Notes: a model not told the origin generated them from the letters alone. DNA of 14,627 bases from CAYTCZ01 sp964436315 (GCA_964436315.1 CAYTCZ010000098.1:1-14627); one strand, 5' to 3'. Shown: positions 7,748-14,387, counted from the stretch's first letter. A program made the numbers and translations.

Positions 7748-7928
7748 TTAAAGAAAACCTCTCGTAGTAGTCATAGGTAGTGTGAACATTGGGGAAGACG
7801 GCTGCGGATGCCCGGCACATCGCGATCTTGCCTGGGGATGAGTTCTGTGGATAGAGATCGTAGTCTCACACCTTCTGAGTGTGTTGCTGGTTTTCCCCAG
7901 GTCGGAGCAGTCGATTCTCCCGGGCTTG
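7748..7928 (-). other. dnaA-dnaN intergenic region: DnaA box and possible unwinding element
   Basis: On the minus strand (dnaA to dnaN) this gap has CTATCCACA (7854-7846), one mismatch from the DnaA box TTATCCACA, and weaker relatives TCATCCCCA (7841-7833), TCTTCCCCA (7798-7790) and ATGTTCACA (7789-7781). The last two abut. They are followed at once by CTACCTATGACTACTACG (7780-7763), rich in CTA trinucleotides, and then a pyrimidine-rich AT stretch and the dnaN ribosome site. This order resembles the box plus DnaA-trio basal unwinding system described in Bacillus. An 8-bp inverted repeat CCTGGGGA/TCCCCAGG (7831-7838, 7894-7901) flanks the best box. Origin function is inferred. Confidence 0.5.
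7846..7854 (-). promoter_or_regulatory. DnaA box, CTATCCACA (8 of 9)
   Basis: The minus strand reads CTATCCACA, differing from TTATCCACA only at the first base. It is the best DnaA-box match in the dnaA-dnaN gap. Confidence 0.6.
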
Positions 7929-9284
7929 TTAGTGGCCCTGCTTCACGCGAGCCGTCAGCTCCTGAACGAGGTTATAGACGCTTCGATCTTCCTGAATGAG
8001 TTTCGAGATCTTCGACGTCGCGTGAATTACTGTCGTGTGATCACGTCCGCCAAACTTCTTCCCGATCTTCGGAAGCGACGAGTCTGTGAGCTCGCGGCAG
8101 AGGTACATCGCAATCTGGCGTGGGTAGACGATGGACTGTGAGCGGCGATCGCCAACGAGTTCCTGGAGAGAGATATCGAATCGGGTAACGACTGTTTCCT
8201 GAATCCGCTCCACCGAGATCTCCGGAACGTCCCCCTGTGGGAAGACGTCTTTGAGAACTTCCTCGGCGAGTTCGACCGACATGGAACGTCCGGTTAGGGA
8301 GGAGAAGGCAACGACTCGGGTGAGTGCGCCTTCCAGCTCGCGTATATTCGTCGAGATACGGCTGGCGATCGTTGTAAGTACCTGGGGATCTGGGATGTCT
8401 ACTCCGTCGGTCTTGACCTTCTTCCGCAGGATCGCAATTCGCGTTTCGAGATCAGGGGGCTGGATGTCGGTAATGAGGCCCCACTCGAAGCGAGAGCGAA
8501 GTCGAGCTTCGAGCGTCGCGATATCTCTCGGTGGGCGATCGGACGAAATAATGATCTGTCGACCAGCTTCGTAGAGCGAGTTGAAGGTGTGGAAGAACTC
8601 CTCCTGAATCCGCTCCTTGTGCTCGAAGAACTGGATGTCGTCGATCAGAAGAACGTCGTAGTGGCGGTACCGGTGCTTGAAGCCCTCGATCCGTTTGTCC
8701 CGAAGCGAGTTGATGAAGTCGTTCATGAAGGTCTCGCTCGTGACGTAGTAGGCGGAAAGACTTTCCGAGTGCTCGCCGACGTACGCTGCGATTGCCTGGA
8801 GCAAGTGAGTCTTTCCCAGGCCGGTCCCGCCATAGATGAAGAGCGGGTTATAGGCCTGGGCCGGTGCCTCGGCAACGGCGAGAGCTGCCGCGTGGGCGAA
8901 GCGATTCGATGAGCCGATGACAAAAGAGTCGAACGTGTACTTGGGATTGAGACCAGAGAATCGGCGCTCCGAGGACGCAACAGCCGCTGAACGCGTGCTC
9001 TCAGGCTCTTCCGGTGCAGGGTCGGTCACGACCAGCGCTACGCGTTGCTCAGCGCCGAGCACGTCTCGTACTGCGGCCTCGAGCACATCGCGGAAATGAC
9101 CTTCGATCCAATCCCGAGTGAAACCATTCGGAGTGGACAGGACGAGCTCGCCCTCCCGCAGTCCGACAAGCCGCACTGCTGAAAACCACGTACTGAACGT
9201 TGACTCCGTGAGCGAGTTCCGAAGTCTCTCTGAGACTTCGGACCAGACCCGCTCCTCGCTCAGCTCTATCGAACGCTCAACCAA
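7929..9284 (-). CDS. dnaA: Chromosomal replication initiator protein DnaA
   Basis: DnaA binds origin boxes, forms an ATP-dependent filament and opens the DNA. At 451 residues it has all four domains: domain I (1-80, helicase and regulator contacts), a short linker (about 85-110), the AAA+ core (about 112-330) with Walker A GGTGLGKTH (152-160), Walker B LLIDDIQF (212-219) and sensor I in IIISSDRPP (244-252), and the DNA-binding domain IV (about 345-451) with the signature GGRDHTTVIHA (412-422). The linker is short compared with Streptomyces DnaA. The start is TTG, with AGAGG 10 bases upstream. No in-frame ATG precedes it near the domain boundary. A promoter lies upstream at 9323-9352. Confidence 0.98.
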   Translation of the reverse strand: MVERSIELSEERVWSEVSERLRNSLTESTFSTWFSAVRLVGLREGELVLSTPNGFTRDWIEGHFRDVLEAAVRDVLGAEQRVALVVTDPAPEEPESTRSAAVASSERRFSGLNPKYTFDSFVIGSSNRFAHAAALAVAEAPAQAYNPLFIYGGTGLGKTHLLQAIAAYVGEHSESLSAYYVTSETFMNDFINSLRDKRIEGFKHRYRHYDVLLIDDIQFFEHKERIQEEFFHTFNSLYEAGRQIIISSDRPPRDIATLEARLRSRFEWGLITDIQPPDLETRIAILRKKVKTDGVDIPDPQVLTTIASRISTNIRELEGALTRVVAFSSLTGRSMSVELAEEVLKDVFPQGDVPEISVERIQETVVTRFDISLQELVGDRRSQSIVYPRQIAMYLCRELTDSSLPKIGKKFGGRDHTTVIHATSKISKLIQEDRSVYNLVQELTARVKQGH

Positions 9285-9322
9285 CGCCGGCTCGCCTCTC
9301 TGAAGACTCCTGCGGAGCGGCG

Positions 9323-9352
9323 ATGATAGCAGTGGTCGACCGGCCTCGACAA
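9323..9352 (-). promoter_or_regulatory. dnaA promoter
   Basis: On the minus strand, -35 TTGTCG (9352-9347) and -10 TATCAT (9328-9323) are separated by 18 bases. They match sigma-70-type consensus at 4 of 6 and 5 of 6 positions. The predicted start near 9316 leaves a leader of about 32 bases before the TTG codon. Confidence 0.6.
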
Positions 9353-9410
9353 TGCGGCGTCACCGGGCCCGAGAAGTGAGAAAAGGCACCGTTTTCCAGG
9401 ACTTTTATGT

Positions 9411-9419
9411 TTATCAACA
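9411..9419 (+). promoter_or_regulatory. DnaA box, TTATCAACA (8 of 9)
   Basis: One mismatch from TTATCCACA. It sits at the edge of the AT-rich stretch in the dnaA-rpmH gap. Confidence 0.55.
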
Positions 9420-9423
9420 AGAC

Positions 9424-9441
9424 TCTCCACATCTGTGGAGA
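9424..9441. repeat. Palindrome formed by two head-to-head DnaA-box cores
   Basis: TCTCCACA, a TC spacer, then TGTGGAGA make a perfect 8-bp inverted repeat. Each arm carries the CCACA core of a DnaA box (7 of 9 to TTATCCACA when extended). It could bind a DnaA pair or another dimeric regulator of the divergent promoters. Confidence 0.55.
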
Positions 9442-9477
9442 CATGGCGACAATGCGCTATGCCATGCGTGCTGCGCC

Positions 9478-9486
9478 TGTGGATTT
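9478..9486 (-). promoter_or_regulatory. Weak DnaA box, AAATCCACA on the minus strand
   Basis: The plus strand reads TGTGGATTT. It matches the box consensus at 7 of 9 positions with the whole ATCCACA part intact. It lies about 45 bases upstream of the rpmH -10. Confidence 0.4.
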
Positions 9487-9530
9487 CTCGTCCGCTGTTC
9501 CTCCTGACGCGTGCCTGAAAATCGCTCCTC

Positions 9531-9536
9531 TATACT
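9531..9536 (+). promoter_or_regulatory. rpmH operon promoter, -10 element
   Basis: TATACT is one base from TATAAT and predicts a transcript start near 9543, about 39 bases before rpmH. No -35 with normal spacing is evident; CTGACG at 9504-9509 is 21 bases away. The leader begins with a small hairpin (CCGC 9546-9549 / GCGG 9556-9559). Confidence 0.5.
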
Positions 9537-9581
9537 CTCTTTCGGCCGCTTTCAGGCGGTTCTCCTGCCTAACTTTCTCCC

Positions 9582-9716
9582 GTGAAGCGCACCTATCAGC
9601 CGAATGTTCGCCGGCGAAAGCGCCGGCATGGATTCCGAGCCCGAATGTCAACGCGGGGGGGCCGGGCCATCTTGAAGCGCCGCCGCGCACGTGGCCGGAA
9701 GCGACTGTCAGCCTAG
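9582..9716 (+). CDS. rpmH: Large ribosomal subunit protein bL34
   Basis: bL34 is a tiny, very basic protein of the 50S subunit. The frame translates to 44 residues beginning MKRTYQPNVRRRKRRHGFRA and ending with RARGRKRLSA, a full-length match to the L34 family pattern (KRTYQP...RRRK.HGFR.RM.T..GR..L..RR.KGR). The start is GTG. No Shine-Dalgarno is visible upstream, only a pyrimidine-rich CTAACTTTCTCCC stretch. The gene is the first in the rightward block and lies 35 bases before rnpA, a nearly universal pairing. Codons 10-15 form a perfect hairpin, and the gene contains a run of seven G (9655-9661) across an intact frame. Confidence 0.96.
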   Translation: MKRTYQPNVRRRKRRHGFRARMSTRGGRAILKRRRARGRKRLSA

Positions 9717-9751
9717 TCCGAACACGCTGAAGCCCGTACTGGAGGTCGGGT

Positions 9752-10123
9752 ATGAAGCGTCGTAGCCGACTCTCCCGTTCGCGGGACTTTGACGCGGTCT
9801 ACCGCCACGGACGCTCGGTCTCGACGAGGTATCTGACTCTGTACTCATTCCCTCGGCCGGATGCAGCCCCACTCGACGACTCGCGCTTCGGGCTGGCGAT
9901 CTCTCGTCAGATCGGTGGCGCCGTCGCTCGCAATCGACTCAAACGCCAGTTACGTGAAGCGCTCGAGAAGATGGATGAAGCGCAGGGAGGCTACGACTAC
10001 GTCCTCATCGCGCGCCAAGGTCTTGCTGAAGCTGCTGACACCCGTGGACAGGATTGGCTCGTCGAATGCGTCGAGGAAGCATTTGCCGCCGCACCGACGC
10101 CGAGTGAAGAGATGGTGACGTGA
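9752..10123 (+). CDS. rnpA: Ribonuclease P protein component
   Basis: This is the protein cofactor of RNase P, which assists the catalytic RNA in trimming the 5' leader of pre-tRNAs. At 123 residues it has the usual length. The basic N-terminus RRSRLSRSRDFDAVYRHGRS matches the family, and the central RNR motif is present as AVARNRLKRQLREA (67-80 approximately). The ATG follows a strong GGAGG (9741-9745) at 6 bases. The stop overlaps the yidD start as GTGA. The acidic, Ala/Pro-containing last 20 residues are less conserved and probably flexible. Confidence 0.96.
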   Translation: MKRRSRLSRSRDFDAVYRHGRSVSTRYLTLYSFPRPDAAPLDDSRFGLAISRQIGGAVARNRLKRQLREALEKMDEAQGGYDYVLIARQGLAEAADTRGQDWLVECVEEAFAAAPTPSEEMVT

Positions 10124-10404
10124 GGGTCTACGTGTTGCAAGCGGTGAGCGGCATCTCAGCAATCGCGTCGCTGGCGCTCGTTGCGGTGATCCGAGCCTAT
10201 CAGTTCGTAGTCAGTCCGCTCCTCGGAGGGCGGTGCAAGTACTACCCGACGTGCTCGCACTATGCGGCCGACGCGATCCGCGAGGTTGGAGCGGTCCGCG
10301 GCTCGATTCTGGCTGCGTGGCGTGTCCTCCGTTGTAACCCGTGGAGTCACGGGGGCGTTGACAAGGTGAGCGATCGCTCGTTCTTCAGAGGGGCGAACCA
10401 GTGA
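10120..10404 (+). CDS. yidD: Membrane protein insertion efficiency factor YidD
   Basis: This is a small membrane-associated protein that supports YidC-dependent insertion. It has 94 residues. An N-terminal hydrophobic segment (about 8-25) precedes the family core RAYQFVVSPLLGGRCKYYPT (quoted in part), CSHYAADAI and RVLRCNPWSHGG, with the three conserved cysteines in CKYYPTC and LRCNPW. The GTG start overlaps the rnpA stop (GTGA), and its own stop overlaps the yidC GTG in the same way. The segment between rnpA and yidC is this gene's standard location. Confidence 0.95.
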   Translation: MRVYVLQAVSGISAIASLALVAVIRAYQFVVSPLLGGRCKYYPTCSHYAADAIREVGAVRGSILAAWRVLRCNPWSHGGVDKVSDRSFFRGANQ

Positions 10405-11279
10405 TCTTCGGCGGAATTCTCAGCCCGATCGAAGATCCACTGACCGACGTCCTCATCTGGCTCCACACGTCGGTCGGGCTCACATGGGGCTGGTCGATCG
10501 TCGTTCTGACGGTGCTGATTCGCGTGGTGATTTTGCCGCTCACCATCAAGCAGATCCGCTCGATGCAGAAACTCCAGGCCCACGCGCCGGAACTCAAGGC
10601 GATCCAGCAGAAGTACAAGGGCGACAAGCAGCGCACGAACGAAGAAGTCATGAAGTTCTACCGGGAGAACAAGGTCAATCCGGCTGCCTCATGTCTTCCG
10701 ATTCTGCTCCAGATTCCGATCTTCATTGCGCTGTTCTTCGTGCTGCGCGACTTTCCATTCCAGGAGGAAGATCCGGGCTCGAGCCTCTCATGGCTCATCG
10801 TGCCCGACATCACAGCGAACGTCAGCTCGCACTGGTCGGGGTTTGCGCTCCTCGTTGTCTACGTGATCAGCCAGCTCTCTTCGACGTTCTTCATGGCGAC
10901 GACGCTCGACCGTAACCAGCGGCTGCTCTTCCTCGCGCTGCCGTTCATCTTCATTCCGTTCATTATCCGCTTCCCGACGGGTCTCATGATCTACTGGTCG
11001 ACGACCAACCTGTGGACTGTCGGGCAGGGCCTAGTGACTCGCCGCGTGGCCCCGAAACCGCAGCTTCCGGGCAAGCGGAGCTCGCGCACACCGCCAAAAG
11101 AAGTCGCGCAGGCACCGGCCGCGACGAAGGCGAAGCCCGAACCGAAAGCCGAACCCGCGGCTGAAGCCGTTGAGCAAGGTGACGGCGCACAACAACCGGC
11201 GAAACCCACGCAGCCGGGCCAACGCCGAGTTCGGAGGCGAAAGAAGAAACGGGGACCCCAGGCAGGCAGGAGACGGTGA
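10401..11279 (+). CDS. yidC: Membrane protein insertase YidC/Oxa1 family
   Basis: YidC inserts and helps fold inner-membrane proteins, alone or with SecYEG. This 292-residue form begins in the membrane core and lacks the large periplasmic domain of Gram-negative YidC. Hydrophobic segments lie at about 29-47, 97-116, 147-166, 174-190 and 192-212. The groove arginine is R41 in VLIRVVILPLT. A basic cytoplasmic loop (50-95) is followed by NPAASCLPILLQIPIFIALF. From about 215 the tail is soluble and rich in Pro, Ala, Lys and Glu, ending in RRVRRRKKKRGPQAGRRR, a ribosome-contact-like basic end. The start is GTG with AGAGGGG 7 bases upstream, overlapping yidD. No lipoprotein signal is seen. Confidence 0.96.
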   Translation: MIFGGILSPIEDPLTDVLIWLHTSVGLTWGWSIVVLTVLIRVVILPLTIKQIRSMQKLQAHAPELKAIQQKYKGDKQRTNEEVMKFYRENKVNPAASCLPILLQIPIFIALFFVLRDFPFQEEDPGSSLSWLIVPDITANVSSHWSGFALLVVYVISQLSSTFFMATTLDRNQRLLFLALPFIFIPFIIRFPTGLMIYWSTTNLWTVGQGLVTRRVAPKPQLPGKRSSRTPPKEVAQAPAATKAKPEPKAEPAAEAVEQGDGAQQPAKPTQPGQRRVRRRKKKRGPQAGRRR

Positions 11280-12025
11280 CACCGGAAGAACAGGAGACGG
11301 TCGAACCCGAACCCTCCCAGGAGCCGATCCAGGTCGAATCAAGCGGCGAAACGGTCGGCGAGGCAAAGTGGGCTGCTCTTCGCGAGCTCGAGCGGCAGAT
11401 TCCGAATCTCGACAAGGCGGGAGTTCAGTACCAGGTTCTCTCAGAGGGCGAGCGCGGACTGCTCGGCGTTGGACAGGTGCCGGCACGGGTCATTGCAATT
11501 GGCCACCCTCGCAAGAAGTCGACGAGTCAATCGGCGTTGCGCAGTGAAGAGGCTGACAGCTCAGCATCAGCCCACATGCGTGAATATCTCGAGCTCGTCT
11601 GCAATGCGCTCGGATGCCCTGCTCGAATCGAGATCGAAGAGACCGACGAAGAGCTCACGGCCTCGCTCTACGGATCCGATCTGGGCCTGGTGATCGGAAA
11701 GCGCGGTCAGACCATCGACGCGATTCAGTACCTGGCAAACGCTGTTCTCTGGCGTGGTGAAACGGAGCGCAAGAACGCCGTGGTCGACGCGGCCGGATAT
11801 CGAGGACGCCGGCAAACCTCTCTGGAGCGGACGGCTGATCGCGCTGCGTCCGATGCTCTGGCCACCGACGCCCCTGTTGCCTTGGAGCCGATGTCGGCGG
11901 TCGAACGCAAGATCATCCACACACAGCTTTCCGACCGTACGGATGTGGAGACGGCGAGCGATGGGCGAGAGCCGAACCGACACGTCGTTGTCCGGCCGGC
12001 CAGTAAGGAAGCTGGCCCCGATTAG
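11276..12025 (+). CDS. jag: Jag/KhpB (EloR) RNA-binding protein
   Basis: Jag/KhpB is a cytoplasmic RNA-binding protein. In Firmicutes it pairs with KhpA to control cell elongation and division, and elsewhere its role is less clear. Its 249 residues show the three expected parts: a Jag-N domain (about 28-76, AKWAALRELERQIPNLDKAG onward), a KH domain with GKRGQTIDAIQYLANAVL (141-158, GxxG loop GKRG), and an R3H domain (about 183-241) with R211 and H215 in ERKIIH and a conserved end EPNRHVVVRP. The acidic N-terminus and the Ser-rich linker (80-100) are probably disordered. The GTG start overlaps the yidC stop as GTGA, with AGGAG only 3 bases upstream. Confidence 0.94.
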   Translation: MTPEEQETVEPEPSQEPIQVESSGETVGEAKWAALRELERQIPNLDKAGVQYQVLSEGERGLLGVGQVPARVIAIGHPRKKSTSQSALRSEEADSSASAHMREYLELVCNALGCPARIEIEETDEELTASLYGSDLGLVIGKRGQTIDAIQYLANAVLWRGETERKNAVVDAAGYRGRRQTSLERTADRAASDALATDAPVALEPMSAVERKIIHTQLSDRTDVETASDGREPNRHVVVRPASKEAGPD

Positions 12026-12059
12026 CCGAGTGGGTCATTCGTCAGAGCGGGCTGACGCT

Positions 12060-12689
12060 GTGAGCGAAACGGGCTCGAGCGATCCGCGGCTCGAGAACTG
12101 GTTACACGCCTTGGTGGCGACACCGGGCATGACAGCGGTTACCGATCTGGCTGAAGCCCGCCGAGTCCACGTGGACGAAGTACTCTCAGCCCTTGAGTTC
12201 TTCGAGCAGGGGCCCGCAATCGATGTTGGCTCGGGTGGAGGCTCGCCTGGCATTCCACTCGCTCTGTCGAGGCCCGACATCGACTGGGTCCTGCTCGACT
12301 CGAGCGAGAAGAAGTGCGCCTTCCTACGGCGATACACGCGCGAGATACCGAACGTCGAAGTCATCTGCGCAAGAGCAGAGAGCTTTGGAGTGACCGACGG
12401 GAGGGATCGTTTCCAGACGGCGGTCTGTCGTGCTCTTGCCTCGCCGCCCACGGCGATCGAATGGTGTCTTCCGCTCGTCGAGCCGGGCGGCGCTGCGATC
12501 CTTTACGTGGGTGATACGGATCTGGATCGACTCGAAAAGATCGCCCAGGAACTCGGTGGTGGAGAGCTCACGCCCCAGAGAGAGTCGGGCGCCGCGCATC
12601 GACAGCTCGTGATTGTGGAGAAGCTTCGCCCGACGCCGGCCGGCTATCCGAGGCAAATGGGGAAAGCCAGAAAGCATCCACTGACCTAG
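12060..12689 (+). CDS. rsmG: 16S rRNA (guanine527-N7)-methyltransferase RsmG
   Basis: RsmG (GidB) uses S-adenosylmethionine to methylate G527 of 16S rRNA; loss in other bacteria gives low-level streptomycin resistance. From GTG at 12060 it has 209 residues. SAM motif I is AIDVGSGGGSPGIPLAL (53-69). An acidic LLDSSEKKCAFLR segment (78-90) follows, then the conserved CRALASP (123-129), PLVEPGGAAILY (138-149) and the C-terminal RPTPAGYPRQMGKARKHPL. The N-terminal helices are shorter than in E. coli. GTG at 12030, 5 bases after the jag stop, is an alternative start (219 residues); neither has a clear ribosome site. The frame is open back to 11754, but that part overlaps jag and has no RsmG similarity. 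Confidence 0.93.
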   Translation: MSETGSSDPRLENWLHALVATPGMTAVTDLAEARRVHVDEVLSALEFFEQGPAIDVGSGGGSPGIPLALSRPDIDWVLLDSSEKKCAFLRRYTREIPNVEVICARAESFGVTDGRDRFQTAVCRALASPPTAIEWCLPLVEPGGAAILYVGDTDLDRLEKIAQELGGGELTPQRESGAAHRQLVIVEKLRPTPAGYPRQMGKARKHPLT

Positions 12690-12738
12690 ATGCATCCGTC
12701 GTCGTCTCGAGCCGTCTCGTGGCTTCCGACGAGCCCTC

Positions 12739-12744
12739 TAACCT
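12739..12744 (+). promoter_or_regulatory. Possible -10 for a leaderless parAB transcript
   Basis: TAACCT fits the TANNNT pattern of actinobacterial -10 elements. It ends 7 bases before GTG at 12752, so transcription would begin at or next to that codon. No -35 is evident and no ribosome-binding site precedes either candidate parA start. Confidence 0.3.
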
Positions 12745-12751
12745 AATCCGC

Positions 12752-13510
12752 GTGCCCGGAACCATCCTCGCCCTTGCCAACCAGAAGGGTGGCGTCGGGA
12801 AGACCACGACTGCCGTGAATCTTGCCGCTTGCCTCGCCGAGGCGGGCGAGCGCACGCTCGTCATCGATCTCGATCCGCAGGCGAACGCCACGTCGGGCCT
12901 CGGCGAACGGGCCAATGGAGCGTCGTCCTACGATTTACTTGACGGTGTCCCGCTTCAGGACCTCGCCCATCCCACGCAGTACTCGAACTTGCACATCATC
13001 CCCGCTCGACCCGAGCTCGCAGGCGCGGTCGTGGAGCTCGCGCGCGATCCGGGCGGCGAACAGTTCCTCGTACACCCGATCCGCGATGCTCGAGAGCTGT
13101 ACACCTTCGTCTTCATCGACTGTCCGCCGTCGCTCGGACCGCTGACGGTCAACGCACTTGCCGCGGCCGATCGGGTACTCGTCCCCGTGCAGTGCGAGTA
13201 TTACGCCCTCGAGGGTCTTGCACAGCTGCTCCACTCGATCGAGCTCGTACGCGGCCGGCTCAACCCTCGGCTTGTCGTAGCAGGTTTTCTCCTCACGATG
13301 GCCGATCGACGTACACGCCTCGCGCAGGAGGTCGCGGACGAGGTCAGAAGTCATTTCGGGGATCTCGTCTTCGACGCGGTGGTGCCTCGCAGCATTCGTC
13401 TCGCCGAAGCACCGAGTCACGGAAAGCCAATCACCGCATATGCGCCCCGCTCCCCAGGCGCGGATGCCTACTACAAGGTGGCCAATGAGCTCATCAGCCG
13501 TATCTGGTAA
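12752..13510 (+). CDS. parA: Chromosome-partitioning ATPase ParA (Soj)
   Basis: ParA is a Walker-type ATPase that binds the nucleoid as an ATP dimer and moves or separates ParB-parS complexes. From GTG at 12752 it has 252 residues. The deviant Walker A KGGVGKTTT (12-20) contains the signature lysine, Walker A' is VIDLDPQANAT (37-47), and Walker B is VFIDCPP (120-126). The 3' region has PRSIRLAEAPSHGKPI, typical of Soj. GTG at 12719 would add 11 residues (MASDEPSNLIR) and cannot be excluded. The shorter form is preferred because homologues begin just before the first beta strand and a -10-like site fits it. parB overlaps the 3' end by 26 bases. Confidence 0.95.
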   Translation: MPGTILALANQKGGVGKTTTAVNLAACLAEAGERTLVIDLDPQANATSGLGERANGASSYDLLDGVPLQDLAHPTQYSNLHIIPARPELAGAVVELARDPGGEQFLVHPIRDARELYTFVFIDCPPSLGPLTVNALAAADRVLVPVQCEYYALEGLAQLLHSIELVRGRLNPRLVVAGFLLTMADRRTRLAQEVADEVRSHFGDLVFDAVVPRSIRLAEAPSHGKPITAYAPRSPGADAYYKVANELISRIW

Positions 13511-14372
13511 CCAGTTGTCAGAAGACGGGACTCCAAGGCGCGGTCTCGGACGAGGCCTCGAGGTTCTCCTCGGCGGGGACGCCAGACGCGGAGAACTCAC
13601 GGAGGTCCCAGTAGGCTCGATTCGTCCGAATGAGCAGCAGCCTCGAAAGCGCTTCGACGCCGAAGCGATTGCCGGACTGGCCGAATCGATCCGCTCGGGC
13701 GGCATCATTCAGCCGCTCTTGCTCCGCCCCGGTGGCGACGGAGCGTACGAACTCATAGCCGGCGAGCGTCGCTGGCGAGCTGCGAAGGCGGCCGGGCTTG
13801 CCACCGTCCCTGCCGTCGTACGGGAATCGGATGAGCGCGATGCCTTGCTTCTCTCGCTGGTGGAGAATGTCGCTCGCGAAGATCTTTCGCCGGTCGAAGA
13901 GGCACGGGCGTATGCCGTCCTCCAAGACGAATTCGAGCTTTCGCTAGGAGACGTCGCTGAACGCGTCGGCAGGTCCAAGCCGGCTGTCTCGAACCGGCTC
14001 CGGCTCCTGGAGCTTCCGGACGACGTACTCGGCATGTTAGAGCGTGGCCAACTCACCGAGGGGCACGCACGCGCGATTCTGGCGGTTCCCGATCACGAAG
14101 GCAGACGGCGATTGGCGCGGCGAATCGTCCAGCACGGCTTGTCGGTTCGCGCAGCAGAGCGTGCCGCACGCTGGGCCGGAGCTGCAACACGTCCTCGCAA
14201 GACGGCACCCGTGGCACCAGCGTTGCGAGAGCGGGTCGAACGCGCGATCGAAGACCTCGCGGGCGTTTCCCCCAAGGTGACCTCGGGGAGGATTGAGATC
14301 CGCTTCGCGAGCGAGACGGAGCTCGAGGAGATTCTGGAATCCCTCGAGCGTGCGACGGCACGGCTCCGGTAA
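13485..14372 (+). CDS. parB: Chromosome-partitioning protein ParB (Spo0J)
   Basis: ParB is a CTP-dependent clamp that loads at parS sites near the origin and spreads on DNA. It has 295 residues. The N-terminal RRGLGRGLEVLLG (18-30) is the ParA-stimulating segment. VPVGSIRPNEQQPRKRFD (41-58) opens the CTPase domain, whose signature GERRWRAA is at 93-100 and ENVAREDLSPVEEARA at 127-142. A helix-turn-helix (about 152-177, LSLGDVAERVGRSKPAVSNR) reads parS. A basic linker (about 228-248) leads to the C-terminal dimerisation domain. An in-frame ATG at 13440 exists, but the ATG at 13485 has AAGGTGG (13475-13481) in good position. No parS was recognised in the window. Confidence 0.96.
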   Translation: MSSSAVSGNQLSEDGTPRRGLGRGLEVLLGGDARRGELTEVPVGSIRPNEQQPRKRFDAEAIAGLAESIRSGGIIQPLLLRPGGDGAYELIAGERRWRAAKAAGLATVPAVVRESDERDALLLSLVENVAREDLSPVEEARAYAVLQDEFELSLGDVAERVGRSKPAVSNRLRLLELPDDVLGMLERGQLTEGHARAILAVPDHEGRRRLARRIVQHGLSVRAAERAARWAGAATRPRKTAPVAPALRERVERAIEDLAGVSPKVTSGRIEIRFASETELEEILESLERATARLR

Positions 14373-14387
14373 GGCTGAGCCCGACGC

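Larger units (their letters stand above)
9285..9581. other. dnaA-rpmH intergenic region, candidate oriC
   Basis: This 297-base gap separates the divergent dnaA and rpmH genes. It holds, left to right, the dnaA promoter (9323-9352, minus strand), an AT-rich stretch (about 9376-9420) in otherwise GC-rich DNA, a TTATCAACA box (9411-9419), a head-to-head pair of CTCCACA half-boxes (9424-9441), a TGTGGATTT box (9478-9486) and the rpmH -10 (9531-9536). A box cluster beside an AT-rich tract between dnaA and rpmH is a recurrent origin layout. With the dnaA-dnaN gap it may form a two-part origin. The number of good boxes is modest, so the assignment remains inference. Confidence 0.55.

Noticed and set aside
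9655..9661. Run of seven G as a possible frameshift or sequencing error
   Set aside because: The L34 reading continues perfectly through it, so the length as given is in frame.
9407..9730. 107-residue plus-strand frame across the dnaA-rpmH gap
   Set aside because: It covers the origin-like region and overlaps rpmH in a different frame; the L34 reading is far better supported.
11754..12059. Upstream extension of rsmG giving 311 residues
   Set aside because: The extension lies inside the jag coding region, is Arg/Ser-rich without RsmG similarity and makes the protein far longer than the family.
12165..12176. Perfect palindrome GTCCACGTGGAC as a parS candidate
   Set aside because: It shares the CACGTG centre with TGTTTCACGTGAAACA but matches only about 9 of 16 positions. 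CGTGAAAC in gyrA (548-555) is only half a site. No convincing parS was seen by eye.
13440..13484. Earlier ATG for parB
   Set aside because: It overlaps parA by 71 bases and adds residues without similarity, while the ATG at 13485 has a good ribosome site.
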